Positions 6,533 to 14,649 of a DNA stretch of 22,190 nucleotides are shown piece after piece (within the stretch, counting starts at the first letter, position 1; the number at the start of each line of letters is the position of its first letter). Location: contig JAFAEB010000248.1 of assembly GCA_023424235.1 (NCBI GenBank), forward strand, positions 1-22,190, read 5' to 3'. The stretch is from Bacillota bacterium (lineage in GTDB: Bacteria; Bacillota; Clostridia; Lachnospirales; Lachnospiraceae). A model generated the notes under the pieces. That model saw only the letters and a program-made list of their open reading frames with translations. It was not told the DNA's origin and did no database searches. The translations under genes were made by a program, and so were the position numbers.

Positions 6533-9500
6533 CTATTCTTCTAATAGTTCATACATATTTTCTTTTACCGATGAATCTATGTCCGTAAAATAAATACCTG
6601 TTTTTTCTGAAAATATAACTCTTGCAACCGTATAAAGCAAATCAATCTCCGCTGGTATCATATCATAGCTGTGAAGTGTGAAAAAGCTTGGTTTCTCACT
6701 TATCGAATCATATATACGAAGAGAGCTTGTCATATCATTTATTAGGATATCTACTTCTTGAAAGTAACCATGTTTCGAATCAATTAGTATTACTAAATCT
6801 ACCATAACATGGTTAATTCTAAGATACTCATAAGCCTTTAGTACATCTTTTATGATTCTTCCATCATCCACAGAAGTGACCTTAAGTAGTAAAATAGGAT
6901 TATCCCCAGATATACCAAATTTCCATAAAAAGCTTTGATTTTTATAGTTCCTTCTTATATTTTCATCGTCCCCTCGGTATAAAGCAGTAGCATAATAGAT
7001 TGGACTGATAAGGTTTTGAAATGCTTTTAGTTGATTGTTTGTTATTTCTAGATACTTAAGCTCTAGATATTTTTGAAGTTTATATTTCTCCAGCATATCA
7101 TCAATACGGTAGCTGACATGAAATTCTCCAGCAATTTTTTTCGCTTCTTCATGGCTTTTACATACTCCAGTAATAAAAGATATACAGACTGTTTCACTAG
7201 GCTCTATTTTAAATTGACAACGCAAACTCATAATTGGATCATTACAGAAACCTGAGTTATTTGAAAATGGTATACTGTTAACGACGGAATCTGGATTTTC
7301 TAAGGTATTATTTCTTCCAATAAAACGTTTCCTATCGTTTTCATACTCAATTTTTTTAGTTAAAGCAGCATTGGTTCTTACCATGTGCATAAGATAAGGG
7401 TTCTCTTCCTCCTTCTTACGTCTTCTTTTTGTAAGAAAAATTTCTTGTTCATTAAGATACTCACTTTCTAAAAATAGCTTATTAAATGCTGGGTGGCTTA
7501 ACTCAGCAGCATGGGTATCATCAACAACCTCTAGATAGCTAGTCACTTCTAGCTGCTTCTCTTCTTTTCCGTTATTGGTAAATGTAACCTTTCTTATTTC
7601 AAAGTTGTAGTCTGCATTCAGACTTACTATCATTTTGGTTACAATATCACCATCTCTTCGTTTGAATTCTGCCATGTGTGGCCAAAATACCACCTGATAT
7701 TCATCTGGTTCAACTCTTGTAGGATGATAGCTTGTACTAAAAACTTTACCCTGCTTTAAGTCTTTGACATAAATATAGTTACCAGTGTTTGCAAAAATAT
7801 CAGAGCGGAAACGATACATCATCCTATCCTCATATTTACTAAAACCATCGCCATCCGACGTAATCATTAAGGAATACTTACCACTAGAAAAGTAATTAGC
7901 AACTGGTGGGTATAGTGCGACGCTTCCTACATATCGACTATCGTATATTACCTCTCTAAAGAGTGTTTTTCCTACCTTTATTGTATAACCTCTCTTAGCC
8001 GTAGAAATCAGATGTGTCTGACGCTTTTCTTCTAATAAACTTTCAGTTGCCTTTATCATCATTTCTGCATGAAAACGATTCCTTAAGATACCTTTATTTA
8101 TATAATTATTAATGGCAACAAGATTCATACCTTGATGATGTGCCATATAAGTTTTTACAATACAATAAGGTGTTAGATCCACAGAATTAGGTACATTAAA
8201 GTCTACAGACTCATAGAAACCATAATCCCCAAAGGCTCCTAATTCTTTTAGCCTGATTAAGTTTTTTACGCATTCTGTTTCAACGATATCAAGAGCTAGC
8301 ATTGTTGCATAAGGAGCAACTACCAGTGAGTTTCTACGAACTGGCTGAAGCCTTATCTTAGGAACACCAAAAGCACGATATTGATAATTTGAGTTTAAGT
8401 CAAAACGATAATATTGAGATTCTGAAATGCCCCAAGGTATATTATTCTCATTTGCATATTTCATCTGTTGAAGAACTGCTGCTCGTAGGGTTTGTGCATA
8501 GACGGAACCATCATATTCCTTAAATACAATACTAGGCATTAAATACTCAAACATCGTACCACTCCAAGAAACAAAACAAGGAATACCTTTAACAAGGGTA
8601 AGTGGTCTACCAAGTTTATACCAGTGTTTTAAAGGAACTTCACCCATAGCAATGGCTAAAAGACTCGTTAGTGCTGACTCAGATGCCATAAGGTCGTAGC
8701 AACCATCATCTAGCATATGCGAAGAAACATGATATCCAATATGAAACAAGGCTCTTTTTTCATTAAATAGAAATTTAAAATCTACATTATTTAATAAGAT
8801 ATCTATTTTTTGACTTAGTGTTTGAATTCGATGAATCATGTTATTCGCATATTTATTATCCTTTGCTGCAATACAACGAAGGTTAGAGCAAGTTTGTAAA
8901 CTTTCATCTTTTATTTTAAAATTAGAAGCTTCAAGAACAATACTATCAACAAAATTCATCAACTGTTTTGTATCGTAATAATCGTTAGTTGGATTAAGGT
9001 CTTGTAAGCTTTCCCATATATCTGCAATATCCTCAATTAATTCACCAAACTTTGTATATCTAAGTTTTAGTTCATAGTTAGGTGAGCTTCCAGTTTTTTT
9101 CTTAATTTCTTCATTACATTTACTTATCGCAATTTTAAGTTCCAAAATTAGGTTTTCTGAATAGAGTGCTTTATCAATTTGCTCTAAAAGACCGTTTTTT
9201 AGTGCTACTAGGTGTCCAAAAAAGTTACCACTATCAACGGTTGAGATATAGGCTGGATTTAGTACATCTAAGGTCTTAATCTGATACCAATTGTAAAGAT
9301 GACCCTTCCATTTTTGCATTTTTTGAACGGTTTCCATCAGGTTTTCTACAGCTATTACAGTAGAACTTAGAGTTTCAAACCCAAAATCTCTAGCAGATAA
9401 TATTGCTAAAAACTGAAGACCTATATTGGTTGGTGACGTTTTATCACTAACTTTTTCAACTGCCTCAATCTGATAATTATCTGGACAAAGCCAATTATTT

Positions 9501-12500
9501 TCCTTATTAGAAAAGTCTTTAAAAAACTGCCATGTTCTCCTAGCCGTATCAATAAGCATCTCTCTATCTTCTTCTCTTTCAAGTTGAATAAAATTTTTCG
9601 GTTGACTAATTCGATATGCTACTTCAAAAGCAGTTAACCAAGCAGCAATAACAAATAAAGTAAGAATACTTCCAGCAATAGTTAGATTACCAAAAAATAA
9701 AGTTATGGCTAGAATTAAGACTGGTAGGTAATTAATCCACATAGTCAAAAAATAACCTTGTCTTGTATTCACGATAGAAGCGTCTACTGATTCAGCTGTA
9801 TTCCAACGAAGGAGATTCTTTTTGCTTACAAAAAGTCGGTAAATTGTTCTTACAATTGCATCCGTTGCTATATAAGCTCGGTATGGAGTAATAATAAACT
9901 CCAAGATTGCTCGCTCTACCATAGTACCTAGTTCTTTAAAGAAACTTTTATAAATAAGCGCAAGGTGAGGTCTCATAAACTTTTGTGCAATCACTGATAC
10001 AAATAATATAATTAGATTAAAGATATCACTAAAGAAAACAAATGGTATCCAAATATAGTAAGCTTTTTGTATCCATATTAAATTTAATAAGATAAATAAA
10101 ACTTTACTAATAGGAACCAAGCTTCGTCTAAGGTTGTCAAATATTTTCCATTTTGATAAAGGGCTTAAGCTTCTTCCATTTATACCTTTCTTGGTAAATA
10201 ACCAGGGGAGTAATTGCCAATCTCCACGTAACCATCTGTGTTCCCTCTTTGTATAGGACAAAACACTACTAGGAAAATTATCCATGGTCTTAACTGAGCT
10301 AGAAAAGGCTGTTCTGGCATAACAGCTTTCAAAAAGGTCATGGCTAAGTATACGGTTTTCTGGAACCTTATTACTAAGAAGTTTGTGAAATGCTCTTACA
10401 TCATAAATTCCTTTTCCAGTATAGATTGCTTCACCAAAGATATCCTGGTAAACATCTGATATCACAGTTCCGTAATGATCAAGACCTGATTCACCACCAA
10501 ATATTTTAACAAACTTGCTTCCATTTTTACCTACAATATGATTTCGAACGGAAGGCTGAATAATAACATATCCTTCCATAACCTTACTCTTAGTTGATTC
10601 TAAAATTGGTTTATTTAATGGATGATCAATTACTCCAACTAATTTTTGAGCATTATCTCTTAGTAAGTTCGTATCTGCATCCAGTGTAATTACATAACGA
10701 AAGCTAGTAAGAGAGTCTTCATCACAATAGATAGATGAAAATGTAGTATTCTCCTTTGCTACACCCGTGATTAAACCATTAAACTCTTCAAGTTTTCCTC
10801 TTTTACGCTCCCACCCCATGAAGCAATTCTCCCCTTCATTCCATTTACGGTGGCGAATAAATAGAGAAAAACGTTGGTGAATTGATGGGTAAGCATCATT
10901 TAGTTCATGTAATCGTGTTACAAGTGCATTCTCAATTACTTGATCTTTTTTTGTACTTTCCTCCATAGAATCTTCAAAATCTACGAGAAGTGCAAAGTAA
11001 AGATTTGCTTGAGGATTCGCTAGATAATGCCTTTGTAGACGTTCCATATAGGAAAGGCCTTGTTCCTCCTTCGAAATGATTACTGGCATTACTACGAACG
11101 TTTTCGCATCATCAGGTATTTCTTTCATATAGTTCATGGAAGGAAGTTTCTTAACGGTAATTCTTCTCGTAAATATATAATTAACTACTTCAATTGCGAT
11201 ACCAATTAGTAATGGCATAGCAAAGATAAGCATAAACACATATAAAGTGATTGAATGAATACCTGCAAATCGATTCGATAGGTAAAGTAATAGAGTACTA
11301 AGTCCTACAACTATGATAAACATAGATAGGAAATAAAGAAAACCCTTAATATTCTTCTTTTTCTTTATTCTATCTGGAATATTCTTACCTAATGCTTTTG
11401 CCTTTAGGATAGGATAGCCTTTACCTATTAAATAGGATCCTACATGATGAGAGCAATGTAAATCCTCTCTACCAAGAGTTGCAAGTTCTAAGCAATCATT
11501 TGCAATTTTTTCTTCTAGCAAACCATATCGAAGAGATAACTTTACTATAACCCCTCGATACATTCCTCTTGATTCTAGATCCATATTAGAGTATATACCG
11601 TCAGGATCCTTGGATAAAATTTTTTCAAGATAGGAGTAGCTTACAAAAAACTTCTCTTCATCTAATTCATTAATATATCTAAGACTTACGATTAAGGTTC
11701 TAATATTTGTTTCAAGATATGATTCGATTTTTCCTTCTTCCAAAAATACATCTGTAGTTTTTACTTTTCTTTTTAAGCTTGCATAATGATAATCCAAATA
11801 TTTTTGTATGGATAGTTCATCAAAGGACATATTTTTTAGTAGGTAAATCACTTGAGCATGGAAGGAATAATTAAACTTTAAATTATCATCTATATTACAT
11901 AATACTGCAGAAATATCAGTAGTATTTTGTCCGTTTCCAAACTTTTCTTGTACAAACTTCTCTGCTTTTAATTTAACCTCAATCATTAAGAGAATTTCTT
12001 CTGCAACTAGGATTATTTCTTCTAGAATACAAAAGCCCAACACTTCCGGCAGAACCCAAATTTCCTTATCTGTTAGTGGGGTTTGCTCTTGATATGCTGA
12101 TAACATAATTAAAATGTCTTCATCTGTTAAATGGCCATCTGTTAGTGCCACCATCTTCTTTGCTACAACATAAACTCGAGGGAAATTATGATACTCCTTT
12201 CCCTTTAATATTGGCAGTACAGCATAGCTAGTACCTGATGTTCGAACTTTTTTTATTTCCCGATACATCATTTGAAAATTATCAAAAAGCCAACTTGCTG
12301 CTGGAACTAAGGATATAATATCCGTGGATAAGGTAGAGATTCTGTCCCTAATTCGATTTAATTTTTTGTATGCAGCATGATTATAATCATTAAGAACAAA
12401 ATTATATCCAGTTGTTCTAATCTGACTGCTTTTAACTGCCAAATCGCGCATTTCTTTCTTCCAGTCACTATGACCTGTTTTTTCGTCCTTAGAAGAATTA

Positions 12501-12646
12501 TGTGAGAAGTCTACTTTCTTTCCAAAATGGCTAAATCGGGTGTATAGCATAAATAAAACGAAGCAAATTAATATAATCAGTACGAATAAGATAACGAATT
12601 GAAACGGTGAATTGTTATAAAAGTTAATTCCATCAAAAATAAGCAA
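6533..12646 (-). CDS. Cyclic beta-1,2-glucan synthase, GT84 plus GH189-like part (NdvB/ChvB-like), split from its GH94 domain
   Basis: This inner-membrane protein of 2037 aa makes linear beta-1,2-glucan from UDP-glucose and cyclises it. The TTG start at 12646 is eight bases after AGGAGG (12660-12655). A single helix lies near residues 14-36, then a long soluble region, then paired helices near 434-492. The GT84 domain has LDADT (D656, D658), a GEAIYTGKGIYDV block, SHDLFE and HRWLRGDW (804-810), typical of processive family-2-like transferases. More helices lie near 845-890 and 964-1003. The glycoamylase-like domain follows (about 1020-1500) and matches GH189. Its Glu in MASESALT (E1323) and in WGISESQYY (E1409) are 86 apart, consistent with my recollection of the acid/base and nucleophile of the Thermoanaerobacter enzyme. 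The rest (about 1500-2037) is beta-rich and ends where one-piece enzymes continue into GH94. The next gene supplies that domain; 2037 plus 810 aa nearly equals the ~2830 aa of Brucella Cgs. No glucan exporter is in the window. Confidence 0.93.
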   Translation of the reverse strand: MLIFDGINFYNNSPFQFVILFVLIILICFVLFMLYTRFSHFGKKVDFSHNSSKDEKTGHSDWKKEMRDLAVKSSQIRTTGYNFVLNDYNHAAYKKLNRIRDRISTLSTDIISLVPAASWLFDNFQMMYREIKKVRTSGTSYAVLPILKGKEYHNFPRVYVVAKKMVALTDGHLTDEDILIMLSAYQEQTPLTDKEIWVLPEVLGFCILEEIILVAEEILLMIEVKLKAEKFVQEKFGNGQNTTDISAVLCNIDDNLKFNYSFHAQVIYLLKNMSFDELSIQKYLDYHYASLKRKVKTTDVFLEEGKIESYLETNIRTLIVSLRYINELDEEKFFVSYSYLEKILSKDPDGIYSNMDLESRGMYRGVIVKLSLRYGLLEEKIANDCLELATLGREDLHCSHHVGSYLIGKGYPILKAKALGKNIPDRIKKKKNIKGFLYFLSMFIIVVGLSTLLLYLSNRFAGIHSITLYVFMLIFAMPLLIGIAIEVVNYIFTRRITVKKLPSMNYMKEIPDDAKTFVVMPVIISKEEQGLSYMERLQRHYLANPQANLYFALLVDFEDSMEESTKKDQVIENALVTRLHELNDAYPSIHQRFSLFIRHRKWNEGENCFMGWERKRGKLEEFNGLITGVAKENTTFSSIYCDEDSLTSFRYVITLDADTNLLRDNAQKLVGVIDHPLNKPILESTKSKVMEGYVIIQPSVRNHIVGKNGSKFVKIFGGESGLDHYGTVISDVYQDIFGEAIYTGKGIYDVRAFHKLLSNKVPENRILSHDLFESCYARTAFSSSVKTMDNFPSSVLSYTKREHRWLRGDWQLLPWLFTKKGINGRSLSPLSKWKIFDNLRRSLVPISKVLFILLNLIWIQKAYYIWIPFVFFSDIFNLIILFVSVIAQKFMRPHLALIYKSFFKELGTMVERAILEFIITPYRAYIATDAIVRTIYRLFVSKKNLLRWNTAESVDASIVNTRQGYFLTMWINYLPVLILAITLFFGNLTIAGSILTLFVIAAWLTAFEVAYRISQPKNFIQLEREEDREMLIDTARRTWQFFKDFSNKENNWLCPDNYQIEAVEKVSDKTSPTNIGLQFLAILSARDFGFETLSSTVIAVENLMETVQKMQKWKGHLYNWYQIKTLDVLNPAYISTVDSGNFFGHLVALKNGLLEQIDKALYSENLILELKIAISKCNEEIKKKTGSSPNYELKLRYTKFGELIEDIADIWESLQDLNPTNDYYDTKQLMNFVDSIVLEASNFKIKDESLQTCSNLRCIAAKDNKYANNMIHRIQTLSQKIDILLNNVDFKFLFNEKRALFHIGYHVSSHMLDDGCYDLMASESALTSLLAIAMGEVPLKHWYKLGRPLTLVKGIPCFVSWSGTMFEYLMPSIVFKEYDGSVYAQTLRAAVLQQMKYANENNIPWGISESQYYRFDLNSNYQYRAFGVPKIRLQPVRRNSLVVAPYATMLALDIVETECVKNLIRLKELGAFGDYGFYESVDFNVPNSVDLTPYCIVKTYMAHHQGMNLVAINNYINKGILRNRFHAEMMIKATESLLEEKRQTHLISTAKRGYTIKVGKTLFREVIYDSRYVGSVALYPPVANYFSSGKYSLMITSDGDGFSKYEDRMMYRFRSDIFANTGNYIYVKDLKQGKVFSTSYHPTRVEPDEYQVVFWPHMAEFKRRDGDIVTKMIVSLNADYNFEIRKVTFTNNGKEEKQLEVTSYLEVVDDTHAAELSHPAFNKLFLESEYLNEQEIFLTKRRRKKEEENPYLMHMVRTNAALTKKIEYENDRKRFIGRNNTLENPDSVVNSIPFSNNSGFCNDPIMSLRCQFKIEPSETVCISFITGVCKSHEEAKKIAGEFHVSYRIDDMLEKYKLQKYLELKYLEITNNQLKAFQNLISPIYYATALYRGDDENIRRNYKNQSFLWKFGISGDNPILLLKVTSVDDGRIIKDVLKAYEYLRINHVMVDLVILIDSKHGYFQEVDILINDMTSSLRIYDSISEKPSFFTLHSYDMIPAEIDLLYTVARVIFSEKTGIYFTDIDSSVKENMYELLEE

Positions 12647-12654
12647 TTGGAGTT

Positions 12655-12713
12655 CCTCCTTATTTAAGAAATCCTTCAGACAATAAGTTTTTACTTATAA
12701 AGGATTGTCTGTT
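12655..12713 (-). promoter_or_regulatory. Alternative-hairpin leader just ahead of the glucan synthase ribosome site
   Basis: On the minus strand, CAGACAAT (12711-12704) pairs with ATTGTCTG (12684-12677), extended by AAGT and ACTT around an AAAA loop with one bulge. A competing stem pairs AATCCTT (12706-12700) with AAGGATT (12676-12670) and reuses bases of the first. The ribosome site AGGAGG (12660-12655) follows within ten bases. Two overlapping stems so close to a TTG start suggest control of translation, but no ligand or protein is identified. Confidence 0.4.
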
Positions 12714-12950
12714 ATCAATAAAAAATCATAATACTCTAGTATAGGCAATTCTTAGATTTTTATTTATATTTTGTTAGAATTTTATAAATTCACCGTCTCA
12801 GGAAGAACACAAAAGAACCGTTACAAATAGTATCTATCTAAACTAGGTAAAAGTCACTTTACTCATGTAAGCAAAATCAAGAAAAATTTCAATAGAACAA
12901 GTGTAACTTTTATATAACTTGATAGATAACTTGGTTTCGAAAGGAAAAAC
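12714..12950. other. AT-rich divergent intergenic region, no gene seen
   Basis: This non-coding stretch separates the leftward glucan synthase operon from the rightward rsmH-like gene. I see no RNA gene or reading frame with a ribosome site. A leftward promoter for the synthase operon must lie here, but I found no hexamer pair with good spacing; TATACT and TATTAT near 12733-12747 are possible -10 boxes without a matching -35. Confidence 0.5.
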
Positions 12951-12979
12951 TTGATGCTTGATTTATTTGCTATTATAAA
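12951..12979 (+). promoter_or_regulatory. Promoter of the rsmH-like gene
   Basis: -35 TTGATG (12951-12956) and -10 TATAAA (12974-12979) are separated by 17 bp, about 55 bases ahead of the ATG. A second TATAAT (13012-13017) is too close to the ribosome site to be the main promoter. Confidence 0.5.
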
Positions 12980-13032
12980 TAGTATTTGGTATGATAGAAA
13001 TCATAATACTTATAATATAAAGGTGGTTAACA

Positions 13033-14082
13033 ATGGAGAATCAAGAAAAAAAGCACCAACGTCGTCCTAGATACAAAGGAACTCACCCAAAGGCTTTTAA
13101 GGATAAATATAAAGAGTTACAACCAGAACGATATGCAGATACCATAGAAAAGATCATACAAAAGGGAAGTACTCCTGCTGGTATGCACATTTCTATTTGT
13201 GTGAAAGAAATACTAGAATTCCTACAAATTTCACCTGGTCAAATAGGTTTAGATGCTACACTTGGATATGGTGGACATACCTTAGAGATGCTAAAATGCT
13301 TAGACTCTAAAGGACATTTATATTCCTTAGACGTAGACACAATTGAATTACCACGTACAACAAAACGTTTACGTGACCAAGGGTTCGGACCAGAGATATT
13401 AACAACTGTGCAAATGAACTTTTCAAATATTGATAAAATCATTCCTGAATCTGGCCCTCTTAATTTTATATTAGCAGATCTAGGTGTTTCTTCTATGCAG
13501 ATTGACAATCCAGAACGAGGGTTTTCATTTCGTAGTGAAGGACCATTGGATTTAAGATTAAATCCAAGCAAAGGTATCCCTGCATCCGAACGTTTAAAAA
13601 GTATATCACAGGATGAACTACAATATATGTTATTAGAAAATTCAGATGAACCTTATTCTACCGAAATTTCTCGTGCTATAATCTCTGAAGTAAAAAAGGG
13701 TAAAGAGATAGCAACGACTACACAATTGAAGGAAATCATTCAAAATGCTTTAAAATTCATACCGGAAAAAGAACGAAAGGATGAAGTTAAAAAATCCTGT
13801 CAACGTTGCTTTCAAGCACTACGAATTGATGTAAACAACGAATTTGAAGTATTGTACGAATTTTTAGAAAAGCTTCCAAACTGTCTTGCTAAAGGAGGGC
13901 GCGTTGCTATACTTTCTTTCCATTCAGGAGAAGACCGCCTTGTTAAAAAATCCTTTCAACGTTTCCATAGAGAAGGGATTTACAGCGAAGTAGCAACGGA
14001 ATTTATACGCCCATCCCTAGAAGAATGCAATGCTAATAGCCGCGCACGTTCAGCAAAATTACGTTGGGCCATAAAGGCTTAA
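13033..14082 (+). CDS. RsmH/MraW-like 16S rRNA (cytosine-N4) methyltransferase, stand-alone paralogue
   Basis: This cytosolic S-adenosylmethionine-dependent methyltransferase of 349 aa belongs to the family that methylates C1402 of 16S rRNA. The ATG follows AAAGGTGG by six bases. Family marks include the SAM-binding LDATLGYGGHTLEML near residues 75-90, ADLGVSSMQIDNPERGFSFR with GPLDLR following, QALRIDVNNE, GGRVAILSFHSGEDR, and the C-terminal RPSLEECNANSRARSAKLR. These leave little doubt about the family. Two things differ from the usual mraW: a basic N-terminal extension of about 50-60 residues (KKHQRRPRYKGTHPKAFKDKY) and the lack of any division or wall gene next to it. The classical rsmH sits in the dcw cluster, so this is probably a second copy; its target could be the same base or another. 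It is monocistronic and ends in a shared terminator. Confidence 0.9.
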   Translation: MENQEKKHQRRPRYKGTHPKAFKDKYKELQPERYADTIEKIIQKGSTPAGMHISICVKEILEFLQISPGQIGLDATLGYGGHTLEMLKCLDSKGHLYSLDVDTIELPRTTKRLRDQGFGPEILTTVQMNFSNIDKIIPESGPLNFILADLGVSSMQIDNPERGFSFRSEGPLDLRLNPSKGIPASERLKSISQDELQYMLLENSDEPYSTEISRAIISEVKKGKEIATTTQLKEIIQNALKFIPEKERKDEVKKSCQRCFQALRIDVNNEFEVLYEFLEKLPNCLAKGGRVAILSFHSGEDRLVKKSFQRFHREGIYSEVATEFIRPSLEECNANSRARSAKLRWAIKA

Positions 14083-14096
14083 TAACTCTAAATCGT

Positions 14097-14182
14097 AAAA
14101 GACACTCTAAGTAGCAAGATGATATACCCCTGTTTGTTTGACAAGGTATATATCAAAGTAGCGAGATCCTAGAGTGTCTTTT
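14097..14182. terminator. Bidirectional terminator with a long nested hairpin between convergent genes
   Basis: The outer arms AAAAGACACTCTA (14097-14109) and TAGAGTGTCTTTT (14170-14182) are perfectly complementary over 13 bp and carry an A-run and T-run that allow termination on both strands. Inside, GATATACC (14121-14128) can pair with GGTATATATC (14145-14154) with a bulge. A direct repeat GTAGCAAGAT / GTAGCGAGAT (14111-14120 and 14158-14167) flanks that inner stem. The loop is far larger than in ordinary terminators. Confidence 0.75.
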
Positions 14183-14223
14183 ATTAAATACAATTGCTTT
14201 GCTTTGTTAACAGCAAGTAAAAA

Positions 14224-14649
14224 TTATCCGTAGGTACATTCAAATAGTTTTCCCTCAATGCTTATTATCTCATCCATTGGTATATGTCTATCATTATCCA
14301 TTATAACAACTCGTTCATATTCATTTATCTTTTTAACGAAACCAGTAGTCGTTACATAGCTTCCTCCATCTTTCCTTTCGTCTGGCGAAAAGTAAGTGAT
14401 GGAGATCTCTGGATTTTCTTTAATACTATCTACTATGAGCTGCAACCTTATCCTAAGCGTATCCTTAACATATTCACTTAACTCGATTCTCTCATGGGTC
14501 AACCTTGCAGTTTCTATAATAGCAGCATTATAGCCAGTTAGCGCTGCAAAAGGAGAAAACTGTGCAGCCCGGTCAATCATGGACATCTGGGGATGTTTTG
14601 TTGAGATATGGCGGGGTAAATGTATGATATCGTCATATTCCTTATTCAT
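14224..14649 (-). CDS. YolD-like family protein
   Basis: This 141-aa soluble protein resembles the YolD-like family found beside UvrX/UmuC-type polymerases in Firmicutes. The N terminus has SMIDRAAQFSPFAALTGYNAAI, a block typical of the family, and the C-terminal half is beta-rich (ISITYF…GGSYVTTTGFVKKI…). Its ATG overlaps the stop of the upstream polymerase gene by four bases (ATGA), and the ribosome site GGAGG lies inside that gene's last codons, so translation is coupled. The biochemical role of YolD is not established; partnership with the error-prone polymerase is inferred from this recurring pairing. The gene converges on the rsmH-like gene, with the bidirectional terminator between them. 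Confidence 0.85.
   Translation of the reverse strand: MNKEYDDIIHLPRHISTKHPQMSMIDRAAQFSPFAALTGYNAAIIETARLTHERIELSEYVKDTLRIRLQLIVDSIKENPEISITYFSPDERKDGGSYVTTTGFVKKINEYERVVIMDNDRHIPMDEIISIEGKLFECTYG

Noticed and set aside
13239..13571. Minus-strand open frame of 110 codons
   Set aside because: It is antisense to the rsmH-like gene, whose signatures are unambiguous.
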